NCBI RefSeq assembly: GCF_019711435.1
Contig: NZ_JAIGNK010000001.1
Coordinates: 868,001 to 932,000, forward strand
Length of the DNA stretch: 64,000 nt
Origin: Qipengyuania polymorpha
Lineage (GTDB): Bacteria; Pseudomonadota; Alphaproteobacteria; Sphingomonadales; Sphingomonadaceae
Reading direction: 5' to 3'
The first letter of the stretch is position 1. Each line of letters starts with the position of its first letter. Below are positions 61,594 through 64,000 of the stretch, in pieces. The notes beneath the pieces were generated by a model. The model was not told where the DNA came from and did not search any database. It was given only the letters and a program-made list of their open reading frames with translations. The translations under genes were made by a program, and so were the position numbers.

Positions 61594-62094
61594 TCAGTTC
61601 TGCTGCGGTTGCGCAGGAACGCTGGCCTCTGCCGTCATGACCGGCTGGCGCGGGCCGGCGGCGATGGCGCTCGCTAGCTCGCGTGTTTCGGGGCAGCTTT
61701 CGCCGCATAGCGACTGGACCTTGGCGAGGTTCAGGCGGGCTTTTTCCAGCGCGCCCTTTTCGGCCATCGCCGCGCCCTCGCCCGCGATGGCGGCGAGGTT
61801 GTTCGGGTCGCGCAGCAGGGCCTCGCGGTAATAGCGGATGGCCTTGCCCTGCAAATCGTCTTCGCGCGCAGCTTCGGCGAGGTGGAGGAAAATCGGGGTG
61901 TAGCCCGGGTCCACCGCCAGCGCGGCTTCGTAGGAATCGATGGCGCCCTGCGTGTTGCCAGCTTCCAGCGCGGCTTCACCCTGCGCAATCAGCATCGCCG
62001 CGCGCGGGTCCGGTTCTCGCGATTGCCCGACGCTGACGCTGGCGGTCATGGCAAGGGCCAGTGACAGGGCGGCGGCGGCAGGGGCAAAACGCAT
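61594..62094 (-). CDS. Exported tetratricopeptide-repeat protein
   Basis: A 166-residue exported protein. The signal peptide is FAPAAAALSLALAMTASVS. Three TPR-like repeats follow: QGEAALEAGNTQGAIDSYEAAL, the DPGYTPIFLHLAEAAREDD unit and the DPNNLAAIAGEGAAMAEKGA unit. A pair of Cys (SLCGESC) and a Pro/Gln-rich end close the protein. It probably acts as a periplasmic scaffold; no partner is seen. The ATG at 62094 gives a normal signal peptide; an earlier start is not used. It lies 61 bases downstream of the RsmB-type gene. Confidence 0.85.
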   Translation of the reverse strand: MRFAPAAAALSLALAMTASVSVGQSREPDPRAAMLIAQGEAALEAGNTQGAIDSYEAALAVDPGYTPIFLHLAEAAREDDLQGKAIRYYREALLRDPNNLAAIAGEGAAMAEKGALEKARLNLAKVQSLCGESCPETRELASAIAAGPRQPVMTAEASVPAQPQQN

Positions 62095-62155
62095 AATCGT
62101 CTCCGTTAGCGAGGGTTTCGCGGATGGCTGGGTGCTAACCATAGAGCGAAAGCTA

Positions 62156-63334
62156 TCACGGTCTAGCTGCACAGGCGATGAAAAATCCGTCCGTACCGTC
62201 GTGATACGGAGTGAGCCGCATCCCGTTCCCGCGTTTACGACCTGCAGGGAGGGAAAAGTCCTGCGCTTCGAATATGTTAACCCTGTCCAGAAAGGTTGAA
62301 AACTGCCCCGACCCTTCCTCGTCGAGCAGCGAGCATGTGACGTAGATGATCCGCCCTCCCGGTTTCACGAGCCTTGCGGCAAGGTCGAGCAGTTCGGCCT
62401 GGAGCGTGGTGAGCCGCGCCAGTTCCGCCTCGTCGAGCCGCCAGCGCGCCTCGGGATTGCGGCGCCATGTGCCGGTACCCGAGCACGGCGCATCGACCAT
62501 CACTGCATCGGCCTGGCCTTCGAGGTCGGCCAGAGCTTCGAACTCGCGCTTGGGGTCGAGCAGGCGGGTCTCGATGATGGTGGCTCCTGCCCGCTCGGTA
62601 CGCGGCGCGAGGCGCGATAGGCGGCCACGGTCGGTATCCGACGCGATGAGGCGCCCGAGATTGTCCATCGCTGCGGCAAGAGCGAGAGTCTTGCCCCCTC
62701 CCCCGGCGCACAGGTCGATGATGGTTTCGCCCGGCTGCGCATTCACTGCAAGGCAGGCAAGCTGCGAGCCGGTGTCCTGCACCTCTACCTTGCCCTCGCG
62801 CCATTCAGGCCATTGCTCGACCTGCGTTCCCGCTTCGAGGCGGAGGCCATGGGGCGCGGCGGTGTGTTCGGCTTCGAGAGGTAGCGTGAGCGTAGCACGC
62901 TCGGCCTTCAACGTGTTGACGCGCAGGTCCAGCGGGGCGCGGCCGAGCAGGGCATCGGCTTCTGCACCTTCGATGTCGGACGCGGCCAGCTTTTCTGACA
63001 GCCATACCGGAGCGATACCGCCCTCAGCTGCCTCCTCGCCGTCACCGATTGCGGCGGGACCGTAATTCGAGCCATCGAACAGCGGTGCAATGCTCTCATC
63101 GGTCTCCGCGAGACGCAGCATAGCAGCGCGGCCGTTTGCCGGAACCGGCCCGCAGGCGCGAATGGCAGCATAAACCAGTTCGCGGATGGCGCGACGGTCT
63201 TTCGACCCGGCGAAGCGGTTATTGCGAAACCACTCGGCGAGGATACGGTCGGCCGGCGCGCCCTTGGTACGCGCGGCTTCAATGATGGTGTCGAGCAGCT
63301 CTATCGAGGTCTGGACACGGGCTGCAGGGGTCAT
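62156..63334 (-). CDS. 16S rRNA (cytosine-C5) methyltransferase, RsmB/NOP type
   Basis: A 392-residue RNA m5C methyltransferase. The N-terminal NusB-like part has RFAGSKDRRAIRELVYAAI. The SAM site is IDLCAGGGGKTLALAA, the two catalytic cysteines lie in DAPCSGTGTWRRNP and YVTCSLLDEEGSGQ. The C-terminus is GTDGFFIACAAR. All motifs are present. In E. coli RsmB methylates C967 of 16S rRNA; the same site is probable here. The REP-like copy 4 lies directly upstream, before guaB on the same strand. Confidence 0.92.
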   Translation of the reverse strand: MTPAARVQTSIELLDTIIEAARTKGAPADRILAEWFRNNRFAGSKDRRAIRELVYAAIRACGPVPANGRAAMLRLAETDESIAPLFDGSNYGPAAIGDGEEAAEGGIAPVWLSEKLAASDIEGAEADALLGRAPLDLRVNTLKAERATLTLPLEAEHTAAPHGLRLEAGTQVEQWPEWREGKVEVQDTGSQLACLAVNAQPGETIIDLCAGGGGKTLALAAAMDNLGRLIASDTDRGRLSRLAPRTERAGATIIETRLLDPKREFEALADLEGQADAVMVDAPCSGTGTWRRNPEARWRLDEAELARLTTLQAELLDLAARLVKPGGRIIYVTCSLLDEEGSGQFSTFLDRVNIFEAQDFSLPAGRKRGNGMRLTPYHDGTDGFFIACAARP

Positions 63335-63350
63335 AGGCTTGGCTCAATAT

Positions 63351-63416
63351 CCGTTCGGTTCGAGCGAAGTCGAGAACCGCTGCACAACGTGTCTCGACTT
63401 CGCTCGACACGAACGG
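63351..63416. repeat. REP-like inverted repeat, copy 4
   Basis: Two 25-base arms (63351-63375 and 63392-63416) match as inverted repeats at 23 of 25 positions, around a 16-base centre. The right arm with the preceding three bases is identical to the right arm of copy 1 at 18155-18182. It lies between guaB and the RsmB-type gene. Confidence 0.88.
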
Positions 63417-63430
63417 TGAAGTGGGCGCGA

Positions 63431-64000
<570 letters not shown>

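Overview
The window is a gene-dense, high-GC stretch of bacterial chromosome, with about 60 genes that often overlap by 1 to 8 bases. It reads as an alphaproteobacterium of the order Sphingomonadales, most likely Erythrobacteraceae. The reasons are the protein sequences themselves, the C-terminal GWW tail of RNase E, an EcfG-type (GGAAC-N17-CGTT) promoter, exosortase-A-associated genes, and gene neighbourhoods such as amiC-mrcA-prfB beside rne. No rRNA, tRNA, CRISPR array, insertion sequence or prophage was seen.

Layout. 1-3.5 kb: end of a hydroxyacid dehydrogenase, two small proteins, a flavin oxidoreductase with a C-terminal cysteine cluster, and a lipoprotein-type methyltransferase. 3.5-11.3 kb: prfB, mrcA and an amidase on the minus strand, then a long leader and rne on the plus strand. 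11.4-17.2 kb: an envelope-glycan locus (methyltransferase, NTP transferase, flippase, two tandem CDP-glycerol-transferase-like proteins, HAD phosphatase). 17.3-19.8 kb: sdhB, a thioesterase and zapE. 19.8-24.2 kb: an exosortase-A-associated group (ATPase, PLP decarboxylase, acyl-CoA ligase, acyl carrier protein) without the exosortase. 24.2-32.2 kb: RNA methyltransferase, NAD(P)HX repair, ilvD, N-formylglutamate amidohydrolase, ispE and ETF-QO. 32.2-37.5 kb: a coupled run of UDG-like protein, lytic transglycosylase, moaB and a DUF4304 protein, then a radical SAM protein and a DUF411 protein. 37.5-49.8 kb: rluE, acyl-CoA synthetase, dnaE, glutathione peroxidase, lolDC, purF and an SDR. 49.9-56 kb: PilZ protein, then a photolyase-cfa-hydrolase operon behind a perfect EcfG promoter, then PAP2 and YdjM-type membrane proteins. 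56-64 kb: kor operon with an extra exported protein between its subunits, alpha/beta hydrolase, rppH, a lower-GC membrane protein, TPR protein, rsmB-type methyltransferase and the C-terminal part of guaB.

The parts that say most about lifestyle are the two surface-polymer regions (11-17 kb and 20-24 kb) and the stress module at 50-54 kb, which pairs DNA photorepair with membrane-lipid cyclopropanation. Several intergenic palindromes (REP-like, near 18.1, 28.7, 30.4 and 63.4 kb) and three leader hairpins that contain ribosome-binding sites are the clearest non-coding signals. The 11-17 kb locus is the best candidate for an undescribed system: a phosphodiester-linked, teichoic-acid-like surface polymer in a Gram-negative bacterium. 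That reading is an inference from gene families and layout.
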